DNA from: Ramlibacter tataouinensis
GTDB taxonomy: Bacteria > Pseudomonadota > Gammaproteobacteria > Burkholderiales > Burkholderiaceae_C
Assembly (NCBI RefSeq): GCF_001580455.1
Contig: NZ_CP010951.1
Location: forward strand, 4,675,001-4,739,000
Direction of reading: 5' to 3'
Length of the DNA: 64,000 nt
Shown here: piece after piece, positions 30,428 to 37,771 of the stretch
How the letters are laid out: every line of letters begins with the position of its first letter
Position numbering within the stretch: position 1 is the stretch's first letter
The notes under the pieces: model-generated
What the model saw: the letters and a program-made list of their open reading frames with translations, nothing else
Told to the model about the DNA's origin: nothing
The model's database searches: none
Position numbers and translations under genes: made by a program

Positions 30428-31345
30428 ATGTCGTCACGCTTCGATTCGCCGGCGGCGTCGCGGGCCGGTCGCGCGTCGCTGAGCCACGGCCAGGCCGTGG
30501 CGCTCATGGTCGCCGTGACCCTGATGTGGTCCATCGCCGGGGTGGTCACGCGCCACCTGGAGCACGCGCGCAGCTTTGAAGTGACCTTCTGGCGCAGCTT
30601 CTTCACGGCGCTGTCGCTGCTGGCCATCCTGCCGGCCGTCCAGGGCCGCGCGGTCTTCCGCAAGGTCATCCGGGGCGGCACCCCCTTCTGGATTTCCGGC
30701 CTGTGCTGGGCCTGCATGTTCACCGCCTTCATGGTGGCGCTGACGCTGACGAGCGTTGCCAACGTGCTGGTGACCATGGCGGCCGGGCCGCTGCTGACCG
30801 CGGTGATCGCGCGGATTTTCATCGGCCATCGCATCGCCGCCCGCACGGCGGTGGCCATCGCGGCGGCCGGATGCGGGATCGCCTACATGTACGGCAACCA
30901 GCTGGCCGAAGGGGGCCTGACCGGCAGCCTGGTGGCGATGCTGGTGCCGCTGGCCAGCGCGGTGAACTGGACGCTGACCCAGCATTCGCACGCGCAGGGC
31001 CACGACATCGACCTGGTGCCGGCGGTGCTGGTGGGCGCCGTGATCTCCTCGCTGGCCTCGCTGCCGCTGGCCATGCCGTTCGAGGCGTCGGCCCATGACC
31101 TGGGGCTGCTGGCCTTGCTGGGGCTGGTGCAGCTGGCGATTCCCTGCAGCCTGGCCGTCCTTTGCGCCCGCGTGCTGAAGGCGCCCGAAATCGCCTTGCT
31201 GGCCCTGCTTGAAGTGATCTTCGGCATCGTGCTGGCCTGGTGGGGTGCGGGCGAGGCGCCGACCGGCACCGTGCTGGTGGGTGGTGTGCTGGTGATCGGG
31301 GCGCTGGTGTTCAACGAATTGATGGGATGGAAAAGAAATCCATGA
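30428..31345 (+). CDS. EamA/DMT-superfamily transporter
   Basis: Inner-membrane metabolite exporter-type protein, 305 aa, about ten hydrophobic helices in two EamA repeats (first from VALMVAVTLMWSIAGVVTRH, second from GSLVAMLVPLASAVNWTLTQ). It has the family pattern of a short Trp/Ser/Arg-rich loop (EVTFWRSFFTALSLLAILP). Starts 14 bases after typA and overlaps the next gene by ATGA, so it is likely read through from typA and coupled to the enoyl-CoA-hydratase-family gene. Substrate unknown. Confidence 0.9.
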   Translation: MSSRFDSPAASRAGRASLSHGQAVALMVAVTLMWSIAGVVTRHLEHARSFEVTFWRSFFTALSLLAILPAVQGRAVFRKVIRGGTPFWISGLCWACMFTAFMVALTLTSVANVLVTMAAGPLLTAVIARIFIGHRIAARTAVAIAAAGCGIAYMYGNQLAEGGLTGSLVAMLVPLASAVNWTLTQHSHAQGHDIDLVPAVLVGAVISSLASLPLAMPFEASAHDLGLLALLGLVQLAIPCSLAVLCARVLKAPEIALLALLEVIFGIVLAWWGAGEAPTGTVLVGGVLVIGALVFNELMGWKRNP

Positions 31346-32415
31346 GTGATGTCATCGCGGAAGTCCGGGGTCGCGCCGGGCTGCTCACGCTCAATCGGCC
31401 CAAGGCGCTCAACGCGCTGACGCTGGGCATGATCCGCGAACTGGCCCAGGCGCTGCGGACCTGGCGCGACGACGACCGGGTCGAGTTCGTGGCGATCCGC
31501 GGCCAGGGGCGTGAGGGCCGGTTCGGTGCTTTCAGCGCGGGCGGCGATCTCCGCTTCTTCCATCAGGCGGTGCTGGCCGGCAACCCGGAGCTGGAGGATT
31601 TCTTCACCGAGGAATACGCGCTCAACCACCTGGTCCACACCTTCCCCAAGCCTTACGCCGTGTTCATGGACGGCATCGTGATGGGCGGGGGCATGGGCAT
31701 TTCCGGCCACGGTCGCACCGGCGCCACGATGCGCATCGCGACGGAGCGTACGAAGATGGCGATGCCCGAGACCAACATCGGTCTGTTCCCCGACGTGGGT
31801 GGCGGCTGGTTCCTGGCACGCTGTCCGGGCCATCTCGGCGAGTACCTCGCACTGACGGGGCATGTCATCGGCGGTTCGGATGCCGTGGCCGCCGGGTTGG
31901 CGGATGCGGTGGTGCCGTCCACGGGACTGCCGGCCCTGTGGGATGCCATCGCCGAAGGCGCGTCGGCGCCGGACTGGCCGCGGGCGCCCCAGGAGGAGAG
32001 CCCGCTGCGCTCGCACCAGGCCGCCATCGATCGCTTCTTTGCGCTGCCCACAGTCTCTGACATCGTCGCGGCCCTGGAATCCGAGGGCAGCGAATTTGCG
32101 CGCGAGACCGCCGCGCTGCTGCGCAAGCGCTCGCCGCTGATGCTGCACGTGACGCTGGAGCACCTGCGGCGGGCCCGCAGCATGACACTGGCGGACGACC
32201 TGCGCATGGAGCGCGACATCGTGCGCCGCTGCTTCCACCTGCGGCCTGGCGCCGCCAGCGAGACCTTCGAAGGCATCCGGGCGCTCGTGGTGGACAAGGA
32301 CCACAGCCCGCGCTGGAATCCCGTGCGCATCGAGGAGGTCACGCCCGCGATGGTCGAGCCCTTCTTCGACAGCCCCTGGCCGGCCCACGCGCACCCGCTG
32401 CGCGACCTGATTTAG
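31342..32415 (+). CDS. Enoyl-CoA hydratase/isomerase family, probable 3-hydroxyisobutyryl-CoA hydrolase
   Basis: Crotonase-fold protein of 357 aa. It has GLLTLNRPKALNALTLGM, the oxyanion-hole segments FSAGGDLRFF and DGIVMGGGMGISGHG, RTKMAMPETNIGLFPDVGGG, and a long C-terminal extension (SPLMLHVTLEHLRRARSM, ALVVDKDHSPRWNP). The length and C-terminus match 3-hydroxyisobutyryl-CoA hydrolase of valine breakdown rather than a short enoyl-CoA hydratase. No other valine genes are nearby, so the role is by family resemblance. Confidence 0.85.
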   Translation: MSDVIAEVRGRAGLLTLNRPKALNALTLGMIRELAQALRTWRDDDRVEFVAIRGQGREGRFGAFSAGGDLRFFHQAVLAGNPELEDFFTEEYALNHLVHTFPKPYAVFMDGIVMGGGMGISGHGRTGATMRIATERTKMAMPETNIGLFPDVGGGWFLARCPGHLGEYLALTGHVIGGSDAVAAGLADAVVPSTGLPALWDAIAEGASAPDWPRAPQEESPLRSHQAAIDRFFALPTVSDIVAALESEGSEFARETAALLRKRSPLMLHVTLEHLRRARSMTLADDLRMERDIVRRCFHLRPGAASETFEGIRALVVDKDHSPRWNPVRIEEVTPAMVEPFFDSPWPAHAHPLRDLI

Positions 32416-32423
32416 GATTTGCC

Positions 32424-33215
32424 TCAGAGCTGCTGGTGCACCGCGGTGGCCAGCTCGAGCAGGACCTGGCGCGGCAGCTTGCCGGCCAGCGCATAGCCGA
32501 AGCCCTGGTCCACCCAGTAAAAGCCTGGCACCGGCCCCTGGTCGGTGAAGCGGAACGCGGTTTCCTTGTTGCTGGCCGCCGTCCCGGCATCCTTCACCGC
32601 GCCGATGTACAGCGTCACCCGTTCGCCGCTGGCGTTCTGGAACATGAACTGGGCGCGCGCGCCTTCCTCGCCGGGCAGCAGGCGGCCACCGACCAACTCA
32701 TAGCCCTGGGCGCCCAGCTGCGGCACCTTCAGCGGCCGCCCCAGGCGCTTGGACAGCCACTGCACCAGGTGGTCCTGCTGGGCCGCCGTCACTTCGACCG
32801 GGTGCCGCACCTCGGGCATGTAGACCACGTGGGCCACCGCCGCCTGGCGCGCGAACCCGCCGGCGGTGCCGTTGGATGCCAGCGTCGATGCGCTGCCCGG
32901 CCACTGGCCGTGCGCCAGCCAGCCGAGGGCGAAGGCCAGGGCCACCGAGGCCGCCATGCCGCCCCAGCGCCACCACTGACCGCCCTGGCGGTGCAGTTCG
33001 GCCGTCTGCTGGGCCGCAGCCGCCAGGCCCGCCGGCAGCGGTTCTTCCAGCAGACCGCGATGCATCTGCCGCAAGGCCTCGCGCTGCCTGCGCCAGACGG
33101 CGACCGTCGCTGCCGCTTCCGGGTCGGCGTCCACCCGGGCCTGCAGGGCCGCGGCCGCTTCGGGCGGCAGCCGTCCGTCGACCAGGGCGTGCAGTTCGTC
33201 TTCAGGGATAGTCAT
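32424..33215 (-). CDS. Anti-sigma factor, single membrane span
   Basis: 263 aa. The N-terminal cytoplasmic part (IPEDELHALVDGRLPPEAAA, then a charged helix VAVWRRQREALRQMHRG) is the anti-sigma-domain style that binds sigma region 2/4; it has no His/Cys zinc motif. One membrane helix follows (MAASVALAFALGWLAHGQW, about residues 87-105) and then a periplasmic domain of about 150 residues (EVTAAQQDHLVQWLSKRLG). It lies 7 bases downstream of the ECF sigma gene on the same strand, the usual sigma/anti-sigma pairing. The periplasmic domain presumably senses an envelope or oxidative signal. Confidence 0.88.
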   Translation of the reverse strand: MTIPEDELHALVDGRLPPEAAAALQARVDADPEAAATVAVWRRQREALRQMHRGLLEEPLPAGLAAAAQQTAELHRQGGQWWRWGGMAASVALAFALGWLAHGQWPGSASTLASNGTAGGFARQAAVAHVVYMPEVRHPVEVTAAQQDHLVQWLSKRLGRPLKVPQLGAQGYELVGGRLLPGEEGARAQFMFQNASGERVTLYIGAVKDAGTAASNKETAFRFTDQGPVPGFYWVDQGFGYALAGKLPRQVLLELATAVHQQL

Positions 33216-33222
33216 GTCTCAG

Positions 33223-33801
33223 TCACTTCAAGCGCCGCAGCGGCACACTGGGCTGCTGTCGCGGCGGTGCCCCATCCATCAGCTCGCGCAGCCGCGAGCG
33301 CGCCCGCGACAGGCGCGACATCACCGTTCCCACCGGGATGCTCAGCACCTTGGCCGTGTCCTCATAGCTCATGTCTTCCAGCGTGACCAGCAGCAGCACC
33401 GCGCGCTGCTCGGCCGGCAGTCGCTTCAGGCAGCGATCCAGGTCCAGCGCCTCGTCGCAAGCCGCCGCGGCGGCCGGAAGCTCCATCTCGGCCTCGTCGA
33501 TGCTGACCGCGGCCAGGTGGGCCGCCGCGCCGCGCCGCTGGTTCAAATACAGGTTGTGCATCACCGTGAACAGCCAGGCGCGCAGATCGGTGCCGACCAC
33601 CCACAGCTGCCACTTGGTGCAGGCCCGCTCCAGCGTGTCCTGCACCAGGTCGTCCGCCGCCCAGGCATCGCCGGCCAGCGCGCGCGCATAGCGGCGCAGG
33701 CCGGGCATTTGTTCGACGAGCAGTTGGCGGTTCAATTCAGACCAGTCCTGGGGACAGCGCGTTGATGGGCTGCAGCATGGTACCTGCCCGTGCCTCGCCA
33801 T
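33223..33801 (-). CDS. ECF RNA polymerase sigma factor
   Basis: About 180-192 aa. Region 2: GLRRYARALAGDAWAADDLV, then DTLERACTKWQLW and LRAWLFTVMHNLYLNQRR. Region 4: RLPAEQRAVLLLVTLEDMSY and IPVGTVMSRLSRARSRLREL. The start is uncertain: ATG 33801 has no good ribosome-binding site, and starts nearer SELNRQLLVEQMPG would also keep the domain whole. Cotranscribed with the downstream anti-sigma gene; the gene just upstream encodes a small secreted protein that may be a regulon member. Confidence 0.93.
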   Translation of the reverse strand: MARHGQVPCCSPSTRCPQDWSELNRQLLVEQMPGLRRYARALAGDAWAADDLVQDTLERACTKWQLWVVGTDLRAWLFTVMHNLYLNQRRGAAAHLAAVSIDEAEMELPAAAAACDEALDLDRCLKRLPAEQRAVLLLVTLEDMSYEDTAKVLSIPVGTVMSRLSRARSRLRELMDGAPPRQQPSVPLRRLK

Positions 33802-33847
33802 GGCGGCGGGCCCGGTCGCCCATCAGGTCCCGCGCCGTTTCAAAGGT

Positions 33848-34219
33848 TCAGGGACGCGCCACTTTCCAGACGTTGTTGAAGCCGTCGCCGGTCTTGTCGC
33901 CCGGCTTGGCGTCCTTGGCCCAGAAGTACAGCGGTTTGCCCTTGTAGGCCCATTGCTTGGAACCGTCGTCGCGGGTGACCACGCTGTAGTCGCCGCTGGC
34001 CGAATCGGTGGCCGAGGCCATCAGCGGCGGCCAGTTGGCGGCGCAGGGGCCGTTGCACACCGATTTGCCGCTGCCCGCCGCGTCGCGGTCGAAGGTGTAC
34101 AGCGTCATGCCGTTGGCGCCGGTCAACGCGCCGTCGGTCGCCTTGGCGGGCTGCGCGGCCGACATCGAGGCGCAGGCCACCAGCGCGGCCGCGGCGATCA
34201 GGGGAATCAGCTTTTTCAT
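33848..34219 (-). CDS. Small secreted COG4315-type protein
   Basis: 123 aa from the ATG at 34219 (MKKLIPLIAAAALVACASMS), with a signal peptide that contains a possible lipobox (LVAC). The body has the two repeats of this family: NGMTLYTFDRDAAGSGKSVC with NGPCAANWPPLM, and WAYKGKPLYFWAKDAKPGD. The two Cys probably form a disulfide. COG4315 proteins are common next to ECF sigma/anti-sigma pairs. Function unknown; likely periplasmic. An ATG 7 codons upstream is less suitable. Confidence 0.85.
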   Translation of the reverse strand: MKKLIPLIAAAALVACASMSAAQPAKATDGALTGANGMTLYTFDRDAAGSGKSVCNGPCAANWPPLMASATDSASGDYSVVTRDDGSKQWAYKGKPLYFWAKDAKPGDKTGDGFNNVWKVARP

Positions 34220-34246
34220 GGGTTCTTTCCAGGTTGTCATGCCCGG

Positions 34247-34275
34247 ATGAACACCTGCAGCCGGCGGTTTATTCC
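34247..34275 (-). promoter_or_regulatory. Candidate ECF-type promoter for the secreted protein/sigma operon
   Basis: On the minus strand GGAATAAACC (34275-34266) is followed by GTTCAT (34252-34247), 17 bases after the GGAATA hexamer. GGAA-type -35 elements are typical of ECF sigma factors. It sits 28 bases before the first start codon of the operon, so autoregulation by the encoded sigma factor is plausible but unproven. Confidence 0.35.
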
Positions 34276-34295
34276 AGCGCGGAGAAAAAAAATCT

Positions 34296-34769
34296 TCAGC
34301 GGTGCCGCGATTTCATGGCCCGCTCGACCTCGCGCTTGCCCTCGCGGTCCTTGATCACGTCACGCTTGTCATGCTCGGCCTTGCCCTTGGCCAGGGCGAT
34401 CTCGCACTTCACGCGGCCGGACTTCCAGTGCAAATTCAAAGGCACCAAGGTGTATCCCTTGCGCTCGACCTTCCCCATCAGGCGCCTGATCTCATCCTTG
34501 TGCATGAGCAGCTTTTTGGTCCGCAAGGCATCGGCCGTCACGTGTGTCGAAGCGGTCTTAAGCGGGTTGATCTGGCAGCCGATGACGAAGAGCTCGCCGT
34601 CCTTGATCACCACGTAGCCATCGGTGAGCTGGACCTTGCCTTCGCGCACCGCCTTCACCTCCCAGCCTTGCAGCACCACGCCGGCCTCGTACTTCTCCTC
34701 GAAGAAGTAGTTGTAGGCCGCTTTCTTGTTCTCGGCGATGCGGCTCGGGCTTTCGGGCTTCTTGGACAT
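34296..34769 (-). CDS. smpB: SsrA-binding protein SmpB
   Basis: Partner of tmRNA in ribosome rescue. 157 aa with RIAENKKAAYNYFFEEKYEA, GWEVKAVREGKVQLTDGYVV, HKDEIRRLMGKVERKGYTLV and a basic tail (DKRDVIKDREGKREVERAMK) that reaches into the decoding site. Family-typical length. Divergent from ratA with 59 bases between starts, an arrangement seen widely in proteobacteria. No tmRNA gene is visible in the window. Confidence 0.96.
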   Translation of the reverse strand: MSKKPESPSRIAENKKAAYNYFFEEKYEAGVVLQGWEVKAVREGKVQLTDGYVVIKDGELFVIGCQINPLKTASTHVTADALRTKKLLMHKDEIRRLMGKVERKGYTLVPLNLHWKSGRVKCEIALAKGKAEHDKRDVIKDREGKREVERAMKSRHR

Positions 34770-34828
34770 GGACTGACAGATGGGGGCAGGACCCCGTCAC
34801 TACAATGCCGCGGGGTCCAGCATTCTCC

Positions 34829-35269
34829 ATGAAAACCATCAATAAGTCCGTCCTGATCTGGTACAGCGCGGGGGAGATGTACACCCTGGTCACCGATGTG
34901 GCCCGGTATCCCGAGTTCCTGCCGTGGTGCGACCACGCGACGGTGATCAGCACCGACGACTCCGGGATGGTGGCGGAGGTGGGCATCGCCTTCAGCGGCA
35001 TCCGCCAGACCTTCACGACGCGTAACGACCACGTGCCGGACCGCGAGGTGCGGATGAAACTGCTCGATGGTCCGTTTTCGCGCCTGGACGGCCAGTGGAA
35101 GTTCATCCCCTTGGGCGACGGAACCGAGCGAGCCTGCAAGGTGGAACTGCAGCTGAACTACGGCTTCGAGCATGTGACGCTGGGCAAGTTGATCGCCCCG
35201 GTGTTCGACAAGATCGCCGCCAGCCTGGTCGATGCCTTCGTCAAGCGCGCCGAGCAGGTCTATGGCTAG
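34829..35269 (+). CDS. ratA: RatA/Coq10-family START-domain protein
   Basis: 146-residue polyketide-cyclase/START-like protein (KTINKSVLIWYSAGEMYTLV, DVARYPEFLPWCDHATVIS, VGIAFSGIRQTFTTRN, LQLNYGFEHVTLGKLIAPVF). Members are described as the RatA toxin inhibiting 70S ribosome formation in E. coli or as ubiquinone-binding Coq10-like proteins; conservation beside smpB and rnfH does not decide between them. A -10-like TACAAT is at 34801. The start at 34829 fits the family; an upstream in-frame ATG at 34805 is less likely. Confidence 0.9.
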   Translation: MKTINKSVLIWYSAGEMYTLVTDVARYPEFLPWCDHATVISTDDSGMVAEVGIAFSGIRQTFTTRNDHVPDREVRMKLLDGPFSRLDGQWKFIPLGDGTERACKVELQLNYGFEHVTLGKLIAPVFDKIAASLVDAFVKRAEQVYG

Positions 35270-35281
35270 GCGTCCGGTGCG

Positions 35282-35593
35282 ATGCGCGTGACCGTGGTCT
35301 ATTCCCCCGCGCCGCGCGAGGTGCGCGAATGGCTGCTGGAGGTCCCGGCACAGGCCACCGTGTCGATGGCGCTGCAGGCCAGTGGGTTGGGTATCGAGTT
35401 TCCGGACGTCGATTGGAAAGCGGCGGCCCTGGGCGTCTGGGGCCGGAAGGCTTCCCTGGCGCAGCCGCTGCGCGAAGATGACCGCATCGAGGTCTACCGC
35501 CCGCTGCTGGTCGATCCGAAGCTTGCCCGCCGGGAGCGGTTCCGCAAGCAGGGCGCGCGGGCGGCGGGCCTGTTCGCCCGAAAGAAAAAGTAG
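35282..35593 (+). CDS. rnfH: RnfH family ubiquitin-like protein
   Basis: 103-residue beta-grasp protein: MRVTVVYSPAPREVREWLLE, then ALQASGLGIEFPDVDWK and REDDRIEVYRPLLVDPKLAR, with a basic C-terminus. Usually the second gene of a RatA-like toxin-antitoxin pair (ratA-ratB) in gamma- and betaproteobacteria; its antitoxin role is questioned. It is 12 bases after ratA, so cotranscribed. Function in this host unknown. Confidence 0.92.
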   Translation: MRVTVVYSPAPREVREWLLEVPAQATVSMALQASGLGIEFPDVDWKAAALGVWGRKASLAQPLREDDRIEVYRPLLVDPKLARRERFRKQGARAAGLFARKKK

Positions 35594-35612
35594 GAACAGC
35601 GCTTGCCAGAAA

Positions 35613-35635
35613 GGCGCTGGCTTCAGCCAGGCGCC
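35613..35635. terminator. Hairpin between convergent rnfH and DUF4124 genes
   Basis: GGCGC+TGGCT and AGCCA+GCGCC form a 10-bp stem with one bulged G and a 2-base loop, overlapping the DUF4124 stop. It lies where both convergent transcripts end. No T run follows, so termination strength is doubtful. Confidence 0.35.
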
Positions 35636-36156
35636 TTGCAATCGCGGGCGATGATGCCGTCCAGGCGCTTGACTTCGGCCGCGCGCTGGGTGTCGTCCAT
35701 GAACTCGCGTTCGCCCTTGCTGTTCGTCTGCGTCAGGCGCACGCCCGAGTCGAGGGTCTGCTTGCCTTGTTTGGCACGCTCGCAATTGTCGGCGCGTGCC
35801 TTGGCGTGCTCCTCCTCTTTGGCCTTCTTCTTTTCGGCCTCGGCGGCCAGCGCCTGTTTGCGCTTTTCCTCGAGATCCTTGTCCTTGCCGGTCAGTTGGG
35901 GGGCGCTCGCCGCGGCGCTGGCGGTGCTCGCGCCGCTGGGAGCGCTGGCGGCCTGCGCGGACGCCGGGACGGCCGCGGATTCCGGAGGGCGGCCGCCGGG
36001 CCGCTTGAGGATCTTGTCGGCCGGCACTTCGGCGCCGGGTGGCTGGTCGCTGAACACCTTGCGGCCGCTCTTGTCTACCCACATCCACTGGCCGAAGCAA
36101 ACAGGCGCGAATACGCAGGCCATTCCAATGACCGTGGCACGGATCAACTGATTCAT
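35623..36156 (-). CDS. DUF4124 domain periplasmic protein
   Basis: 177 aa. Signal peptide (MNQLIRATVIGMACVFAPVC) followed by the DUF4124 motif QWMWVDKSGRKVFSDQPPGA, an Ala/Ser/Pro-rich stretch, a charged coiled coil (EEKRKQALAAEAEKKKAKEE) and a C-terminal conserved part with Cys (NCERAKQGKQTLDSGVRLTQ, IARDCKAPG). DUF4124 proteins are widespread in Burkholderiales; no activity is known. Monocistronic, convergent with rnfH, divergent from guaB. Confidence 0.88.
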   Translation of the reverse strand: MNQLIRATVIGMACVFAPVCFGQWMWVDKSGRKVFSDQPPGAEVPADKILKRPGGRPPESAAVPASAQAASAPSGASTASAAASAPQLTGKDKDLEEKRKQALAAEAEKKKAKEEEHAKARADNCERAKQGKQTLDSGVRLTQTNSKGEREFMDDTQRAAEVKRLDGIIARDCKAPG

Positions 36157-36301
36157 GTGCGGCAGTTTAGCTCTGCCATATCGCCGAACGCCAGCACCGG
36201 CCGGTGCGAGGTGTGCGATGTACGCCACGGCCCGTGGATTGCGGGCGCAGAAAAAGCGGACCGAAGGGCCACGAGTACAATCGTTTTTTTGGAGCTCTGA
36301 C

Positions 36302-37771
36302 ATGCGCCTATTAGGAAAAGCGCTCACCTTCGACGATGTGTTGCTGGTGCCGGCGTTCTCCCAGGTCCTTCCCAAGGACACCTCCCTCGCGACCCGCCTG
36401 TCCAGAAACATCTCGCTGAACCTTCCTTTGGTGTCCGCGGCCATGGACACGGTCACCGAGGCGCGCCTGGCGATCGCCATCGCCCAGGAAGGCGGCATGG
36501 GCATCGTCCACAAGAACCTCACCGCCAAGCAGCAGGCCGCCGAAGTGGCGCGCGTGAAGCGCTATGAGTCCGGTGTGCTGCGCGACCCGGTCGTCATCAC
36601 CCCCTCGCATTCCGTGCGCCAGGTGTTGGACCTGTCGGAACAACTGGGCATTTCGGGCTTTCCGGTGATCGACGCCGGCAAGGTCGTCGGCATCGTCACC
36701 GGCCGCGACCTGCGCTTCGAAACCCGCTACGAGGTGCCCGTCAGCCAGATCATGACGCCGCGCGAGAAGCTGGTCACGGTGCGCGAGGGCACCAGTCCGG
36801 CCGAGGCCAAGGCGCTCCTGAACAAGCACAAGCTGGAACGCCTGCTGGTGATCAACGACGCCTTCGAGCTGAAGGGCCTGATCACGGTCAAGGACATCAC
36901 CAAGCAGACCAGCTTTCCCAATGCCGCCCGCGATGCAGCCGGACGCCTGCGCGTGGGCGCCGCGGTAGGCGTGGGCGAGGGCACCGAGGAGCGTGTCGAG
37001 GCCTTGGTCAAGGCCGGCGTCGACGCCATCGTGGTCGACACCGCCCATGGCCACAGCAAGGGCGTGATCGAGCGCGTGCGCTGGGTCAAGCGCAACTATC
37101 CGGACGTCGACGTGATCGGCGGCAACATCGCCACCGGCGGGGCCGCGCGGGCGCTGGTCGAGGCCGGTGCCGACGCGGTCAAGGTCGGGATCGGCCCCGG
37201 CTCCATCTGCACCACCCGCATCGTCGCCGGCGTTGGCGTGCCGCAGGTCACCGCCATCGACAACGTCGCCACGGCGCTGGCCGGCACGGGCGTGCCGCTG
37301 ATCGCCGACGGCGGCGTCCGCTACTCGGGCGACATCGCCAAGGCGATTGCCGCCGGCGCGAGCACCGTCATGATGGGCGGCATGTTCGCCGGCACCGAGG
37401 AGGCGCCGGGCGAGATCGTCCTGTACCAGGGCCGCAGCTACAAGAGCTACCGCGGCATGGGCTCGATCGGCGCCATGCAGCAGGGCAGCGCCGACCGCTA
37501 CTTCCAGGAAGCGACCAGCGGCAACCCGAACGCCGACAAACTGGTGCCCGAGGGCATCGAAGGCCGCGTGCCGTACAAGGGCTCGCTGGTCACCATCGTC
37601 TTCCAGCTGGCCGGCGGCGTGCGCGCGGCCATGGGCTACTGCGGCTGCGCCACCATCGAGGACATGCGCAGCACCGCCGAATTCGTCCAGATCACCGCAG
37701 CCGGGATGCGCGAGAGCCACGTGCACGACGTGCAGATCACCAAGGAAGCGCCCAACTACCGCGCGGAATGA
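36302..37771 (+). CDS. guaB: IMP dehydrogenase
   Basis: Oxidises IMP to XMP, the committed step to GMP. 489 aa: MRLLGKALTFDDVLLVPAFS, two CBS domains (VIDAGKVVGIVTGRDLRFET; VINDAFELKGLITVKDI), the catalytic loop VGIGPGSICTTRIVAGVGVP with Cys303, and ADGGVRYSGDIAKAIAAGA. TTTGGAG precedes the ATG, and a TACAAT -10-like hexamer lies about 30 bases upstream. Overlaps guaA by ATGA, so the two GMP-synthesis steps are coupled. Confidence 0.97.
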   Translation: MRLLGKALTFDDVLLVPAFSQVLPKDTSLATRLSRNISLNLPLVSAAMDTVTEARLAIAIAQEGGMGIVHKNLTAKQQAAEVARVKRYESGVLRDPVVITPSHSVRQVLDLSEQLGISGFPVIDAGKVVGIVTGRDLRFETRYEVPVSQIMTPREKLVTVREGTSPAEAKALLNKHKLERLLVINDAFELKGLITVKDITKQTSFPNAARDAAGRLRVGAAVGVGEGTEERVEALVKAGVDAIVVDTAHGHSKGVIERVRWVKRNYPDVDVIGGNIATGGAARALVEAGADAVKVGIGPGSICTTRIVAGVGVPQVTAIDNVATALAGTGVPLIADGGVRYSGDIAKAIAAGASTVMMGGMFAGTEEAPGEIVLYQGRSYKSYRGMGSIGAMQQGSADRYFQEATSGNPNADKLVPEGIEGRVPYKGSLVTIVFQLAGGVRAAMGYCGCATIEDMRSTAEFVQITAAGMRESHVHDVQITKEAPNYRAE

